A stretch of DNA of 64,000 nt from Rhodanobacteraceae bacterium (GTDB lineage Bacteria; Pseudomonadota; Gammaproteobacteria; Xanthomonadales; Rhodanobacteraceae), in NCBI GenBank assembly GCA_003142815.1, contig PLNP01000006.1, forward strand, positions 81,840 to 145,839, in the 5' to 3' direction. How positions within the stretch are numbered: the first letter of the stretch is position 1; each line of letters begins with the position of its first letter. The position numbers and the translations under genes are program-made. The notes below the pieces were generated by a model. That model made no database searches. It worked only from the letters and a program-made list of their open reading frames with translations, and was not told the DNA's origin. Below are positions 19,565-33,282 of the stretch, piece after piece.

Positions 19565-20464
19565 TCACACGGGGCTCGCGAGTGCACGCACGCGAGCGCG
19601 CGTGAGCGGACCGAGGCGCAGGCGGTCGAACAGCGCCTCGATGCTGGTCGCGTCGCACTCGCGACGCCGGTAATCGTCCGCGTGCGCCGGCACTGGCGCA
19701 TCTAGCGCGATGCCGGTCAGGGCGCGTGACAGGCGCGCGAGCGCCGCGTGTTCGCGCAGACGCAATGCAGCCGCGGTGGCGCCGCGCGCGCGCAGGAACG
19801 CGACTTCGTCGGCGCGTTCGAGCAGCGCGTCGAGCGTGCCGAAGTGGTGCAGCAGGATCGCCGCGGTCTTCGCGCCGATGCCGGGCACGCCGGGAATGTT
19901 GTCGGTCGCGTCCCCGGTCAGGGCGAGATAGTCCGCGACCTGGGCCGGCGTCACCCCGAGCCGCGCCTTGACGCCGGCGCAGTCCCAGCGCAGGTTGCGC
20001 GGTGGGTCCCACTGTTCGTCGCCGTCGCCGATCAGTTGCCCGAAATCCTTGTCGGCCGAGACGATCACGCCGCAGAAACCGGCGCGTCGAAGCAGCGCGT
20101 GTGCGCTGCCGATCAGATCGTCGGCTTCGTAGCGCGCGTCGACTAGGACAGTCGCGCCGAGCGCGCGTGCGATGTCCTTGCAACCCTGAAACTGGCGCAC
20201 GAGATCCGCTGGCGCAGGCGGCCGATGGGCCTTGTAGTCGGGATAGATCGCGTGGCGGAACGAAGTCGTCAGCGGCTCGTCGAACGCGACCGCGACGTGG
20301 GTCGGCCGCGCGCGCTCGAACAGGTCGAGCAGGAAGCGCGTGAAGCCGTGCACGGCATGCACGGGTGCGCCGTCCGCGTCGGTGATGTCAGGCACCTGCG
20401 CGAACCAGGCGCGACAGACGTAGAGGCTGCCGTCGACGAGGTGCGCGATCGGCTTCAATGCCAT
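19565..20464 (-). CDS. 5'-3' exonuclease (Pol I N-domain/ExoIX-like)
   Basis: A 299-residue FEN-family nuclease equivalent to the N-terminal domain of DNA polymerase I but free-standing. It carries the metal-binding acidic sets: LVDGS near the start, 'AVAFDEP', 'ARYEADDLIGS', 'IVSADKDFGQLI', 'DYLALTGDATDNIPG', and the helix-hairpin-helix GVPGIGAKTAA. It likely acts on 5' flaps or RNA primers. Its start overlaps the end of the nitroreductase gene by 10 bases, so they are co-transcribed. Confidence 0.9.
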   Translation of the reverse strand: MALKPIAHLVDGSLYVCRAWFAQVPDITDADGAPVHAVHGFTRFLLDLFERARPTHVAVAFDEPLTTSFRHAIYPDYKAHRPPAPADLVRQFQGCKDIARALGATVLVDARYEADDLIGSAHALLRRAGFCGVIVSADKDFGQLIGDGDEQWDPPRNLRWDCAGVKARLGVTPAQVADYLALTGDATDNIPGVPGIGAKTAAILLHHFGTLDALLERADEVAFLRARGATAAALRLREHAALARLSRALTGIALDAPVPAHADDYRRRECDATSIEALFDRLRLGPLTRARVRALASPV

Positions 20465-21021
20465 TCCGAAAAAACATCTGCCAGCGCCGGGCGATGGCGC
20501 TCCGGCGCAGCTTCCGTCGTGTGGCCGATGTGCACGAAGCCGATGCTGCGCTCGTTCTGGCTAAGGCCGAGCAGGTTCGCCGCGTCGCGATCGTAGGCGG
20601 CCCAGCCGGTCAGCCACTGCGCGCCGAAACCGAGCGCCTGTGCGCCGAGCAGCAGGTTGTAGGCGACGCAACCCGCTGACAGCAGCTGCTCCTGTTCCGG
20701 GATCGTCGGATGATTCGCTTCGATGCGCGCGATCACCGCGACGATCAGCGGTGCGACGTTGAAGCGATCGCGATCCTTGTCGAGCACGGCCGGCGCACTA
20801 TCGGGTTCCTTGCGCAGATGCAGCTCGGCAAGCTGCTTGCCGAGCCGTGCGCGCGCATCGCCGCGGATCGCGAGCAGGCGCCAGGGCACCAGCTTGCCGT
20901 GATCGGGCACGCGGATCGCGGCGTGCAGCAGCTGATTGAGTTGAGTGGCGTTCGGGCCGGGTTCGCCGAGTTGGCGCGAGGGCACCGAGCGGCGCTGGTT
21001 GAGCGAATCGAAGGATGTCAC
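20455..21021 (-). CDS. nitroreductase family protein, YdjA-like
   Basis: A 188-residue FMN-dependent nitroreductase-fold protein. It begins 'SFDSLNQRRSVPSRQL', has 'AIRVPDHGKLVPWRLLAIRG', and 'GAQALGFGAQWLTGW' near the C-terminus. Length and motifs fit the short YdjA group. The GTG at 21021 has GGAA about 9 bases upstream. Possible longer in-frame starts (21180, 21273) would add residues not typical for the family. The natural substrate is unknown. Confidence 0.85.
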   Translation of the reverse strand: MTSFDSLNQRRSVPSRQLGEPGPNATQLNQLLHAAIRVPDHGKLVPWRLLAIRGDARARLGKQLAELHLRKEPDSAPAVLDKDRDRFNVAPLIVAVIARIEANHPTIPEQEQLLSAGCVAYNLLLGAQALGFGAQWLTGWAAYDRDAANLLGLSQNERSIGFVHIGHTTEAAPERHRPALADVFSEWH

Positions 21022-21209
21022 AAGTCGTTCCGTTGCGTAGGTCGAGTTGAGCGGGAAAGTGGCAATGCACGAACCCGCGCGTGCCGCGAAGTGCGGATCG
21101 TTGGAATCGAATCCAATCGGTCGCGCGTTCCAGGTGTCGCGCGCGAAGGCTCGCCAGTATCGTACCAACTGAGCTAACATTGCGGCTTCGATCGGGTGAG
21201 AGGGCTGGC

Positions 21210-22340
21210 ATGGCAACGACCGTGGCCGTGGTGCGCGAGACCGTTGCTGGCGAACGTCGTGTCGCACTGACACCTGAAGTGGCGAAGAAGCTGAAGGCGC
21301 GCGGTGCGCACATCGTGCTGCAGGACGGCGCCGGTGCGTCGGCGTATTTCGTGGACGCGGCGTATGTGGACTGCGAAGTCGTCGACGTTCACGCAGCGTT
21401 GGCGCAAGCCGATGTGCTGCTCAAGGTGCAGCCGCCATCGCTCGACGAGATTGCGGCTCTGAAGGAAGGCGCGGTCGTCATCGGCCATCTGCAGCCGCAT
21501 CTCTCGCCGGAGCGTACCAAGGCGCTGCGCGACCGCAAGATCACCGCGTTCGCAATGGAACTCTTGCCGCGCACATCGCGCGCGCAGGCGATGGACGTGC
21601 TGTCGTCGCAGGCTGCGGTCGCCGGTTACAAGGCGGTGTTGGTCGCCGCGGAAGCCGCGCCGAAATTCTTCCCGATGCTGACTACTGCGGCCGGCACGAT
21701 TCGCCCCTGCAAGGTACTGATCGTTGGCGCGGGCGTGGCCGGGCTGCAGGCGATCGCGACCGCGCGCCGGCTCGGTGCGCAGGTCGAAGGTTTCGATGTG
21801 CGTCCGGAAACGAAAGAGCAGATCGAGTCGCTCGGCGCGAAATTCCTCGACCTTGGCGTCAGTGCGGCCGGCAGTGGCGGCTATGCGCGTGAGCTGACCG
21901 CGGAGGAGCGCGAGAAGCAGCAGCAGGCGCTGGCCGATCATCTGAAGGGCATTGATGTGGTCGTGACCACGGCTGCGGTCCCCGGGCGCAAGGCGCCGCG
22001 GATCATCAGCGCAGCGATGGTGGCCGGCATGAAGCCGGGCGCGGTGATCGTCGACATCGCCGCTGAAACCGGCGGCAACTGCGAATTGAGCGAAGCGGGC
22101 AAGACGGTCGTCTCCGCGAACGGCGTCAGCGTGATCGGCACAACGAACCTGCCGGCCAGCGCGCCGGTGCACGCGAGCGAGATGTACGCGCGCAACCTGT
22201 ACAACTTTCTCGAATTGAGTCTGAAGGACGGCGCGCTGACGCTCGACTGGGACGACGAGCTGATCGCGAAGACCTGCGTTACGCATGCGGGCGAAATCAA
22301 GCACGAGCCGACCCGGCAGCTGGTCGAGGCTGCAGGATGA
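21210..22340 (+). CDS. pntAA: NAD(P) transhydrogenase subunit alpha, soluble part
   Basis: A 376-residue NAD(H)-binding domain I of the proton-translocating transhydrogenase. It has the alanine dehydrogenase-like N-terminus 'VRETVAGERRVALTPEVAKK', 'MLTTAAGTIRPCKVLIVGAG', the Rossmann loop GAGVAGLQAIATARRLGA and the RPETKEQIESLGA region. The start at 21210 follows AGAGGGCTGGC. With pntAB and pntB it transfers hydride from NADH to NADP+ using the proton gradient. Alpha is split into two genes, as in many alphaproteobacteria and Xanthomonadales. Confidence 0.96.
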   Translation: MATTVAVVRETVAGERRVALTPEVAKKLKARGAHIVLQDGAGASAYFVDAAYVDCEVVDVHAALAQADVLLKVQPPSLDEIAALKEGAVVIGHLQPHLSPERTKALRDRKITAFAMELLPRTSRAQAMDVLSSQAAVAGYKAVLVAAEAAPKFFPMLTTAAGTIRPCKVLIVGAGVAGLQAIATARRLGAQVEGFDVRPETKEQIESLGAKFLDLGVSAAGSGGYARELTAEEREKQQQALADHLKGIDVVVTTAAVPGRKAPRIISAAMVAGMKPGAVIVDIAAETGGNCELSEAGKTVVSANGVSVIGTTNLPASAPVHASEMYARNLYNFLELSLKDGALTLDWDDELIAKTCVTHAGEIKHEPTRQLVEAAG

Positions 22341-22345
22341 TTACC

Positions 22346-22421
22346 TGTAGGAGCGGCGATAGCCGCGATGCTTTTGTTTCATACGTTGCAATAGAGCGTC
22401 GCGGCTGCCGTCGCTCCTACA
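22346..22421. repeat. REP inverted pair between pntAA and pntAB
   Basis: 22346-22371 (TGTAGGAGCGGCGATAGCCG...) and 22396-22421 (...GGCTGCCGTCGCTCCTACA) are near-perfect inverted REP units with a 24-base spacer. They fill the gap between two cistrons of one complex and may stabilise or attenuate the upstream message. Confidence 0.85.
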
Positions 22422-22442
22422 ACGACATCGGAGCTTGACGAA

Positions 22443-22724
22443 ATGATCGACGGATTCCTCGCGCTGTACATCTTCATGCTCGCCGCATTCACCGGCAAGG
22501 AAATCATCGCGCGTGTACCGGTGATCCTGCATACGCCGCTGATGTCGGGCTCGAACTTCGTGCACGGCATCGTGCTGGTCGGCGCGATGGTCGCGCTGGC
22601 CGAGGCGGATTCGCCGCTGGCGAAGATGATCGGTTTCATCGGTGTCGTGCTCGGCGCCGGTAATGCGGCAGGCGGCTATGTCGTGACCGAGCGCATGCTG
22701 GAGATGTTCAAGTCGAGCAAGTGA
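22443..22724 (+). CDS. pntAB: NAD(P) transhydrogenase subunit alpha, membrane part
   Basis: A 93-residue membrane protein with three predicted helices matching the C-terminal membrane part of PntA: 'ALYIFMLAAFTGKEIIARVP', 'HTPLMSGSNFVHGIVLVGAM', then 'IGVVLGAGNAAGGYVVTERM'. It forms part of the proton channel with PntB. The ATG follows a GACGAA stretch. It lies between two palindromic repeats. Confidence 0.95.
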   Translation: MIDGFLALYIFMLAAFTGKEIIARVPVILHTPLMSGSNFVHGIVLVGAMVALAEADSPLAKMIGFIGVVLGAGNAAGGYVVTERMLEMFKSSK

Positions 22725-22735
22725 CGGCAGGAGGC

Positions 22736-22822
22736 CGTCATCCCGGACCGCACATGGATGTGCGCTGATCCGGGAGCCAGCGTCTAAAGGCACTGGGTTC
22801 CGGCTTTCGCCGGAACGACGAG
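22736..22822. repeat. palindromic repeat between pntAB and pntB
   Basis: Two hairpins are visible: TCCCGGA... with ...TCCGGGA, and GTTCCGGC-TTTC-GCCGGAAC at about 22797-22816 (perfect 8-bp stem). The wording CGTCATCCCGG...CCGGCTTTCGCCGGAACGAC is a common proteobacterial intergenic repeat. It fills most of the 153-base gap between two subunit genes. Confidence 0.8.
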
Positions 22823-22877
22823 ATCGAGACGGGAGCCGTCACGTTGACGGTCGAGAAGTCGGTGCTGCGGAGCCAAG

Positions 22878-24284
<1,407 letters not shown>

Positions 24285-24595
24285 AAGCTCTGAGCGTTCG
24301 CGTATTCGACGCTGCTGCAGCGTGTGTTTCTTGCCGGATCGATTTTTTTGATTCAGAACGAATTCAGATTCAGCGACCGAATCAATCCACCACTTCGTTC
24401 CCTCCCCCGCTGGCACAGCGGAGGGAAAGTGGAGCGTGTTCAAATCATTTGAGTGCGGATCAATAATGGCGACCGATGCCGCGTCCAACCCAGCGTTAAG
24501 CAACGGTGCCGCATCATGTTCGAGTTGAGGTGCCGCATCATGCGGATCCCCGAACGCGAGATGTGGCCGCCGACAACTCATAGAAGGCGCACTTC
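24285..24595. promoter_or_regulatory. zwf upstream region with repeat and 14-bp direct repeats
   Basis: This 311-base gap holds repeat copy 2 (24348-24467), then a 14-bp perfect direct repeat GGTGCCGCATCATG at 24505-24518 and 24529-24542, which places the copies 24 bases apart. The direct repeats end about 50 bases before the zwf ATG and could be a regulator site for the pentose-phosphate operon. No known HexR-like palindrome is visible. Promoter elements are not obvious. Confidence 0.45.
24348..24467. repeat. repeat element, copy 2 (partner of the ggt insert)
   Basis: Aligns with 13360-13480 over its full length with scattered differences and small indels. It shares TTGATTC-GAACG-ATTCAGATTC, CCGAATCAATCC, the CCCTCCCCCGCTGGC/GGAGGGAA hairpin and CAAATCATTTGAGTGC. 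This copy is intergenic, which shows that the ggt copy is an insertion rather than native coding sequence. Confidence 0.8.
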
Positions 24596-26011
24596 ATGAC
24601 GACAGCCCGTTCCGATGCGTTTGTCTTCTTCGGTGCGACCGGTGACTTGGCCTACAAGAAGATTTTTCCCGCGTTGCAGGCGATGACCCGCGGTGGCGAT
24701 CTCGACATGCCAGTCATCGGTATCAGCCGTGGCGGTTGGACCCTCGACAAATTCCGCGAGCGTGCGCGCGACAGCCTGCAACACAATGGCGGTGTCGACG
24801 AGAAAGACTTCGCCGAACTCTCCGCGCGGATGCAGCACATCGATGGCGACTACGCCGACCCGGCGACGTTCCAGCATCTGAAGCAGGTATTGAACGGCGC
24901 GGCCAGCCCGCTGCATTACCTTGCGATTCCGCCGAGCATGTTCGCGACCGTGGCGCAGGGCCTGGCAAAGTCGGGTTGCGCGAAGGATGCGCGGATCATC
25001 GTCGAGAAACCGTTTGGGCGCGATCTCGCGTCCGCGCAGGCACTGAACCGGATCCTGCATGAGGTCTTCGGCGAATCGGCGATCTTCCGGATCGACCATT
25101 ACCTCGCCAAGGAGGTCGTGCAGAATCTGCTCTACTTCCGCTTCGCCAACACGTTTCTCGAACCGATCTGGAATCGCGATTACGTCGACAGCGTGCAGAT
25201 CACGATGGCGGAAGATTTCGGAGTCGAGGGACGCGGCGCGTTCTACGACGAGGCCGGCGCGATCCGCGATGTGGTCCAGAATCACTTGCTCCAGGTCACT
25301 TCGCTGCTGGCAATGGATGCGCCGGTCGGGCGCGACACCGAATCGATGCGCGCGGAGAAGCTGCGCCTGTTCCGCGCGATGCGGCCGCTGGATCCGAAAG
25401 AGGTCGTGCGCGGTCAGTTCCGCGGTTATCGGGAGGTCGCGGGCGTGGCGCCGGATTCCGACATCGAAACCTTCGCCGCGCTGCGTCTGCATATCGACAC
25501 TTGGCGTTGGGCCGGCGTCCCGTTCTATATCCGCGCCGGCAAGTGCCTGCCGATCACCACCACCGAGGTCATCGTTGACTTGAAGGGGCCGCCGCTGGCG
25601 ATCTTCGACAAGGTCAAGTCGACGCAGTCGAACTATTTCCGTTTCCGTCTGAGTCCCGAGGAAGTCATCGCGGCCGGTGCGCGGGTCAAGGTGCCGGGCG
25701 AGGAGATGCGTGGCTCGAATGTCGAGCTGGTCGCGCACCATGCGCCGTTGCGCGAGAAATCCCCCTACCAGCGCCTGCTTGGCGATGCGATTCGCGGCGA
25801 CGCGACGCTGTTCACGCGCGACGACTGTGTCGAGGCGGCGTGGCGCGTCGTCGATCCGGTTCTTGGCGGTCACCCCACCGATGGCAGCGCGCGCGTCGAT
25901 CCGGTGTCGATCTACGAGCCGGGAACCTGGGGGCCGGCCGCGGCATCGCGCGTCGTCGCGGGCAGCGAAGACTGGCACGATCCGAAGGCGGAGACATCGG
26001 CGCCATGTTGA
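24596..26011 (+). CDS. zwf: glucose-6-phosphate 1-dehydrogenase
   Basis: A 471-residue first enzyme of the oxidative pentose phosphate pathway. The NADP-binding loop is [12 protein letters not shown], the substrate/catalytic motif is RIDHYLAKE, and '[17 protein letters not shown]' and '[14 protein letters not shown]' are also typical. Length is normal. It heads the operon zwf-HAD-tal-pgi-pgm-tkt and ends overlapping the HAD gene by 7 bases. Confidence 0.97.
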   Translation: MTTARSDAFVFFGATGDLAYKKIFPALQAMTRGGDLDMPVIGISRGGWTLDKFRERARDSLQHNGGVDEKDFAELSARMQHIDGDYADPATFQHLKQVLNGAASPLHYLAIPPSMFATVAQGLAKSGCAKDARIIVEKPFGRDLASAQALNRILHEVFGESAIFRIDHYLAKEVVQNLLYFRFANTFLEPIWNRDYVDSVQITMAEDFGVEGRGAFYDEAGAIRDVVQNHLLQVTSLLAMDAPVGRDTESMRAEKLRLFRAMRPLDPKEVVRGQFRGYREVAGVAPDSDIETFAALRLHIDTWRWAGVPFYIRAGKCLPITTTEVIVDLKGPPLAIFDKVKSTQSNYFRFRLSPEEVIAAGARVKVPGEEMRGSNVELVAHHAPLREKSPYQRLLGDAIRGDATLFTRDDCVEAAWRVVDPVLGGHPTDGSARVDPVSIYEPGTWGPAAASRVVAGSEDWHDPKAETSAPC

Positions 26012-26718
26012 CCGCGGATGGCACGGTTTTCCTGCTCGATGTCGACAACACGCTGCTCGACAACGACCGCTTCGGCGCCGATCTCGGCGCGCGCCTCGAG
26101 CAAGCCTTCGGTGCCGGCGAGCGCGATCGCTACTGGTCGATCTACGCCGGGTTGCGCGACACACTGGGCTATGCTGACTATCTGGGCTCACTACAAAAGT
26201 TTCGAGACGGTGTGGAGGACCGTCCAGCGTTGTTGCAGATGTCCGCGTTCCTGCTCGAATACCCGTTCGCCGATCGGCTCTACGCGCATGCGCTTGACGC
26301 GGTCGGGCATCTGCGCACGCTTGGCCGCACCGCCGTATTTTCCGACGGCGACATCGTGTTCCAGCCGCGCAAGATCCAGCGTTCCGGGATCTGGGGCGCG
26401 GTCGCCGGCGAGGTGCTGATCAGCGTGCACAAGGAACGTTCGCTGGCCGCGATGCAAGAGCGTTTTCCAGCGCGCCACTACGTGATGGTCGATGACAAAC
26501 CAAGTGTGTTGGCCGCGATGAAGCACCTGTTTGGCGAACGCCTCAGCACGGTTTTCGTACGCCAGGGGCACTACGCGCAGGCCATGAGCAACGCCGCGAT
26601 CGTTCCGCAACCGGATTTCACCATTGAGGCAATCGGAGATCTTCTCCAACCCCGCTTCACCGATTTTCTTGCAGCCGTGCGGAGCTCGGCCGCAGCCGAG
26701 CCAAAGGAGTCCGCATGA
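26005..26718 (+). CDS. HAD-superfamily hydrolase in pentose-phosphate operon
   Basis: A 237-residue HAD protein. Motif I is [13 protein letters not shown] (nucleophile aspartate). A helical cap follows, then FSDGDIVFQ at about 112, and motif III/IV lies in '[15 protein letters not shown]'. The motifs look complete for a phosphatase. It overlaps zwf by 7 bases and its stop overlaps the tal start (ATGA), so it is made together with sugar-phosphate enzymes. That suggests a sugar-phosphate or metabolite-repair phosphatase, but the substrate is inference. Confidence 0.8.
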   Translation: MLTADGTVFLLDVDNTLLDNDRFGADLGARLEQAFGAGERDRYWSIYAGLRDTLGYADYLGSLQKFRDGVEDRPALLQMSAFLLEYPFADRLYAHALDAVGHLRTLGRTAVFSDGDIVFQPRKIQRSGIWGAVAGEVLISVHKERSLAAMQERFPARHYVMVDDKPSVLAAMKHLFGERLSTVFVRQGHYAQAMSNAAIVPQPDFTIEAIGDLLQPRFTDFLAAVRSSAAAEPKESA

Positions 26719-27820
26719 AACCGACCCGACAACTCCACGACCTTGGCCAGAGCCTGTGGCTCGACAACATCACGCGCGAGATTCTCGACAATGGGACCCT
26801 CGGCCATTTCATCGACGATTTCTCGGTCACCGGCCTGACCTCGAACCCGACCATCTTCGACGAGGCGATCGGCAACAGCAGCGCCTATGACGCCGGCATC
26901 CTCGAAAAGGCGCGCGCGGGGAAATCCGGTCAAGCGTTGTTCATCGAACTCGCGTTGGAAGATCTGCGCCGTGCCGCCGATCTGTTCGCCCCGATCTTCA
27001 GGAAGACAGCGGGTGTCGACGGCTGGGTGTCGATGGAAGTCTCGCCGCTGCTGGCGAGCGATACCAAAGGCAGTATCGCGGCGGCAGCGCAGATCCACGC
27101 CCAGGCCAATCGGCCGAATTTGTTCGTCAAGATTCCGGGCACGCCGGAAGGCGTCCCGGCGATCGAGGAATCGATCTTCGCCGGCGTTCCGATCAACGTG
27201 ACCCTGTTGTTCTCGCGCGAACAGTATCTCGCCGCGGCCGAGGCGTATCTGCGCGGCATCGAGCGCCGCATCGCGAAAGGGCTCGATCCGAAGGTCGTCT
27301 CGGTCGCGTCGCTGTTCGTCAGTCGCTGGGACGTCGCGGTCAAAGACAAGGTGCCGGCCGACCTGCGCAACAAACTCGGCATTGCGATCGGTGGGCGGAC
27401 TTATCGTGCCTATCGCGACCTGCTCGCCTCAAGCCGCTGGCAGAAGCTGGCTGCGGCTGGCGCGTTGCCGCAGCGTCTGCTGTGGGCGAGTACTGGAACC
27501 AAGGATCCGAACGCATCCGACACGCTCTACATCGAAGCGCTCGCCGCGTCGGACACGATCGACACGATACCCGATAATACGTTGCGCGCGTTGGCCGATC
27601 ACGGTCGTATCGAGTCCGTGATGAAGGTCGACGGCGGCGATGCGGAGGCGATGCTGGCGCAATTCTCCAAGGCCGGCATCGATCTCGATGCGCTCGCCGC
27701 GAAGCTGCAGACCGATGGCGCCGCCTCGTTCGTGAAGTCCTGGGCTGAGCTCCTGCAGCGCATCGCGGACAAGGCGGCCGCACTCGGTGTCGCGGCACCG
27801 GGCAAGGCGGTAGCATCGTC

Positions 27821-27824
<4 letters not shown>
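26715..27824 (+). CDS. tal: transaldolase
   Basis: A 369-residue transaldolase of the longer type often found next to pgi. It has '[19 protein letters not shown]', '[13 protein letters not shown]', the Schiff-base lysine region '[18 protein letters not shown]', '[18 protein letters not shown]', and WASTGTKDP near residue 255. It exchanges a dihydroxyacetone unit between sedoheptulose-7-phosphate and glyceraldehyde-3-phosphate. It overlaps both neighbours by ATGA junctions. Confidence 0.95.
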
Positions 27825-29490
<1,666 letters not shown>

Positions 29491-29494
<4 letters not shown>

Positions 29495-31143
29495 GCACCA
29501 CGATCAGCCCGCTCGCCGGCAAGCCGGCGCCCGCATCGATCCTCGTCGATGTGCCAAAGCTGCTCGCCGCCTATGTCGATCTGCGGCCCGATCCGGCGGT
29601 CGCCGCGCAACGCGTCGCGTTCGGCACTTCCGGCCATCGCGGCATCGCGTTCGAGCGCAGCTTCAACGAATGGCACGTGCTCGCGATCAGCCAGGCGATC
29701 TGCGAATACCGCAAGAGCAAGGGCATTGACGGTCCGCTGTACATCGGCATTGACACGCACGCGCTGTCAAAGCCAGCGTTCGAGAGCGCGCTCGAGGTGC
29801 TCGCTGCCAACGGCGTGGAGTCGATGATCGCCAGCGGCGGTGAATTCACGCCGACACCGGCGGTGTCGCACGCGATCCTGGTCCACAACGTGGGCAGGAA
29901 AACCGGCTTGGCCGATGGCATCGTGATCACGCCTTCGCACAACCCGCCCGACAATGGCGGCTTCAAGTACAACCCGCCCAACGGCGGTCCCGCCGATACC
30001 GGTATCACCGGCTGGATCCAGAACCGCGCCAACGCGCTGCTCGAAGGCGGCCTGAAAGAAGTGCGGCGCATGCCATTTGCGCAGGCGCGTCGCGCCGCAA
30101 CCACGCACGAACACGATTTCCTCAACGCCTACGTCGCCGATCTGGCCAACATGATCGACTTCGACGCGATCCGCAGCGCCGGCGTGCACATGGGTGTCGA
30201 TCCGCTCGGCGGGGCGGGCGTGCATTACTGGGCACCGATCGCCGAGCACTACAAGCTCGATCTCACCGTGGTCAGCGAGGAAGTCGATCCCACATTTCGT
30301 TTCATGAGCGTGGACTGGGACGGCAAGATCCGCATGGACCCGTCGTCGGCGTATGCGATGCAGCGTTTGATCGGCCTGAAGGATCGCTACGACGTCGCGT
30401 TCGCCTGCGATACCGACCACGATCGCCACGGTATCGTGACCCGCAGCAGCGGCTTGATGCCGCCGAACAATTATCTGTCGGTGCTGATCGATTATCTGTT
30501 CCAGAACCGTCCGCAGTGGAACAAGCATGCGGCGGTCGGCAAGACCGTCGTCAGCACCTCGATGATCGACCGCGTGACGAAACGGCTGGGTCGCAGGCTC
30601 TACGAAGTGCCCGTCGGATTCAAATGGTTCGTCGATGGTCTGTTCGATGGCTCGCTCGGTTTCGGCGGCGAGGAAAGCGCAGGGGCGTCATTCCTGCGTC
30701 GCGACGGTTCGGTATGGACCACGGACAAGGATGGTCTCGTGCCGGCGTTGTTGGCGGCGGAAATCACCGCGCGTCGCGGACGCGACCCGGGTGACCTGTA
30801 TCGCGATCTCGTCCGCGAGTTAGGTGAACCGTTCGCCGATCGCGTCGAGGCACCGGCGAATGCGGCGCAGCGCGCGAAGCTGGGGAAGCTTTCCGCGAGG
30901 GATCTCAAGATCAGCGACCTTGCCGGCGAAAGAATCGACCAGACACTTGACCACGCGCCCGGCAACAACGCGCCGATCGGCGGCGTCAAGGTAACCGCCG
31001 CCAGCGGCTGGTTCGCCGCACGCCCCTCGGGCACCGAGGACATCTACAAGATCTACGCGGAAAGCTTCAGGGACAAGCAACATCTCGGCGCGATCCTGCA
31101 GCAGGCGCAGAAGATCGTCGATACCGCACTCGCGGGAAATTGA
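29491..31143 (+). CDS. pgm: alpha-D-glucose phosphate-specific phosphoglucomutase
   Basis: A 550-residue mutase that interconverts glucose-1-phosphate and glucose-6-phosphate. The phosphoserine loop is '[20 protein letters not shown]', the metal loop is [10 protein letters not shown] (residues about 305-314), the sugar-binding loop contains GGEESAGAS, and the C-terminal phosphate site is '[16 protein letters not shown]'. The ATG overlaps the pgi stop. It links the pathway to glycogen, nucleotide sugars and envelope polysaccharides. Confidence 0.97.
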
Positions 31144-31196
31144 CGCCAACGCATTCACGGCGGTCAGCGACAAGCCGCACCCACCAGGAAACGACC

Positions 31197-33242
31197 ATGT
31201 CAGAACAGCTCGATCAGCAATGCGTCAACACGCTCCGTTTCCTTTCGGTGGACATGGTGCAGAAAGCCGACAGCGGCCATCCAGGGCTGCCGCTCGGCGC
31301 CGCACCGATGGCGTACGTGTTGTGGACGCGGTTCCTGAAGTTCAATCCGAAGAATCCCGTTTGGGCCGATCGCGACCGCTTCGTGCTATCGGCGGGGCAC
31401 GGCTCGGCGCTGCTCTACAGCCTGCTGTACGCTACCGGCTACGACGTTTCGCTGGACGATATCAAGCAGTTCCGTCAGTGGGGCAGCAAGACGCCAGGGC
31501 ATCCGGAGCGCGCGGATACGCCGGGTGTCGAGGTCACCACCGGGCCGCTGGGACAGGGCATGGCCAATGCGGTCGGCATGGCGATCGCCGAGGCGCAGCT
31601 CGCCGCGCGTTACAACCGCCCCGGCCATGCGCCGATCGATCACCGTACATATGCGCTGGTGAGCGATGGCGACTTGATGGAGGGCGTCGCTGCCGAAGCG
31701 GCGTCGCTCGCCGGCCATTTGCAGCTCGGCAAACTGATCTGCCTGTACGACGACAATTACGTGACGCTGTCTGCCGGTACCGATATCACGTTCTCGGAAG
31801 ATCGTGCTGCGCGTTTTCGCGCCTACGGCTGGCAGACCATCGCGGTGCCCGACGGCAATGACCTTGCCGCGATCGAAACCGCACTGACTCAGGCGCAGGC
31901 CGAAATGCGGCGCCCGACCTTGATCCTCGTGCGCACGCATCTCGGCTATGGCTCGCCCGAGCAGGACAGTTACAAGGCGCACGGCTCGCCACTCGGTGTC
32001 GAAGACGTGCGCAAGACCAAGCAGAACCTCGGCTGGCCAACCGAACCGGCATTCCTGGTTCCGGACGAGGCGCTCGCGCATTTTCGCAAGGCGGTCGAAC
32101 GCGGCGCGCACAGCGAGGCCGCTTGGAACGGGCGCTTAGATGCCTATACGAAAGCGTTTCCGGAACTCGCCGCGACCTTGCGGGGCAGCCTGCACGGCGA
32201 ATTGCCCTCTGGGTGGGATGCCGATATTCCGGTGTTTCCGGCCGAACCGAAGGGTCTCGCCACGCGCGAGGCATCCGGCAAGATCATGAACGCGATCGCG
32301 CCGAAATTGCCGGCGCTGACCGGCGGCTCGGCTGATCTCGATCCGTCGACGAAGACCGCGCTGAAAGGCTGCGGCGATTTCAGTCCACCCGTGAAGACCG
32401 GTGAGGACACGCAGGGCTCCGAGGGCGGCGGTTGGAGCTACGCCGGACGCAACCTGCATTTCGGCGTGCGCGAACATGCGATGGGCGCGATCGTGAACGG
32501 TCTCGCCGCGCATGGCGGCATGATTCCGTACGGCGCGACGTTCCTGATCTTTTCCGACTACATGCGCCCGCCGATCCGGCTTGCCGCGTTGTCACGCCTG
32601 CATGTAATCCATGTGTTCACCCACGACAGCATCGCGCTCGGTGAGGACGGCCCGACCCATCAACCCGTCGAGCAACTGGCGAACCTGCGCGCGATCCCGA
32701 ACCTGACCCTGATCCGCCCCTGCGACGCCAACGAAACCGCAGTCGCGTGGCAGGTCGCGCTGGAAACGAAGGGCCGCCCGGTGCTGCTGGCGTTGACGCG
32801 TCAGGCGGTTCCGACGTTGGATCGCAACCGCTATGCGTCGGCGCAGGGTCTGCGTCGCGGTGCGTACGTGCTCAGTGAGCCAGCATACGGCCCGGCGCAA
32901 CTGATCCTTATCGCGAGCGGCTCCGAGGTCGGACTGATTGTCGCGGCCGCGGAGCGCCTGCAAACAGAAGGGATTGCGGTGCGCTGCGTCTCGATGCCGA
33001 GCTGGGACTTGTTCGATGCGATGCCGCAGGCCGACCGCGACGCGGTGCTGCCGCCGTCGGTGCGCGCGCGGCTCGCGGTCGAGGCGGGCTCAACGCAAGG
33101 CTGGCACCGCTATGTCGGCGATGCGGGCGACGTGATCGGCGTCGATCGTTTCGGCGCATCGGCGCCGGGCGATACCGTGTTGCGCGAATACGGGTTCAGC
33201 GTCGACAACGTCTATGCGCGCGCGAAGGCGCTGCTGGCATAG
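31197..33242 (+). CDS. tkt: transketolase
   Basis: A 681-residue thiamine-diphosphate enzyme. It has '[20 protein letters not shown]', the ThDP/Mg motif beginning [14 protein letters not shown], '[20 protein letters not shown]', and '[13 protein letters not shown]' in the C-terminal domain. It transfers two-carbon units among pentose phosphates. The ATG at 31197 has AGGA upstream and a 53-base gap from pgm. It is the last large gene of the zwf operon. Confidence 0.97.
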   Translation: MSEQLDQQCVNTLRFLSVDMVQKADSGHPGLPLGAAPMAYVLWTRFLKFNPKNPVWADRDRFVLSAGHGSALLYSLLYATGYDVSLDDIKQFRQWGSKTPGHPERADTPGVEVTTGPLGQGMANAVGMAIAEAQLAARYNRPGHAPIDHRTYALVSDGDLMEGVAAEAASLAGHLQLGKLICLYDDNYVTLSAGTDITFSEDRAARFRAYGWQTIAVPDGNDLAAIETALTQAQAEMRRPTLILVRTHLGYGSPEQDSYKAHGSPLGVEDVRKTKQNLGWPTEPAFLVPDEALAHFRKAVERGAHSEAAWNGRLDAYTKAFPELAATLRGSLHGELPSGWDADIPVFPAEPKGLATREASGKIMNAIAPKLPALTGGSADLDPSTKTALKGCGDFSPPVKTGEDTQGSEGGGWSYAGRNLHFGVREHAMGAIVNGLAAHGGMIPYGATFLIFSDYMRPPIRLAALSRLHVIHVFTHDSIALGEDGPTHQPVEQLANLRAIPNLTLIRPCDANETAVAWQVALETKGRPVLLALTRQAVPTLDRNRYASAQGLRRGAYVLSEPAYGPAQLILIASGSEVGLIVAAAERLQTEGIAVRCVSMPSWDLFDAMPQADRDAVLPPSVRARLAVEAGSTQGWHRYVGDAGDVIGVDRFGASAPGDTVLREYGFSVDNVYARAKALLA

Positions 33243-33282
33243 AGGTTTTATCCGTCACGGACATCCAGAAGGAGCCATGCAC

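Noticed and set aside
18075-20183. Long open frame on minus, antisense to the propeller gene
   Set aside because: It is the stop-poor antisense frame of a GC-rich gene. Its composition is histidine/arginine-rich with no domain, and it would overlap two well-supported genes.
21163-21177. tRNA D-arm-like word (TTAGCTCAGTTGGTA on minus) upstream of the nitroreductase
   Set aside because: It matches tRNA D-arms over 14-15 bases, but no acceptor stem, anticodon arm or T-arm follows on either side. Likely chance or a tiny remnant.
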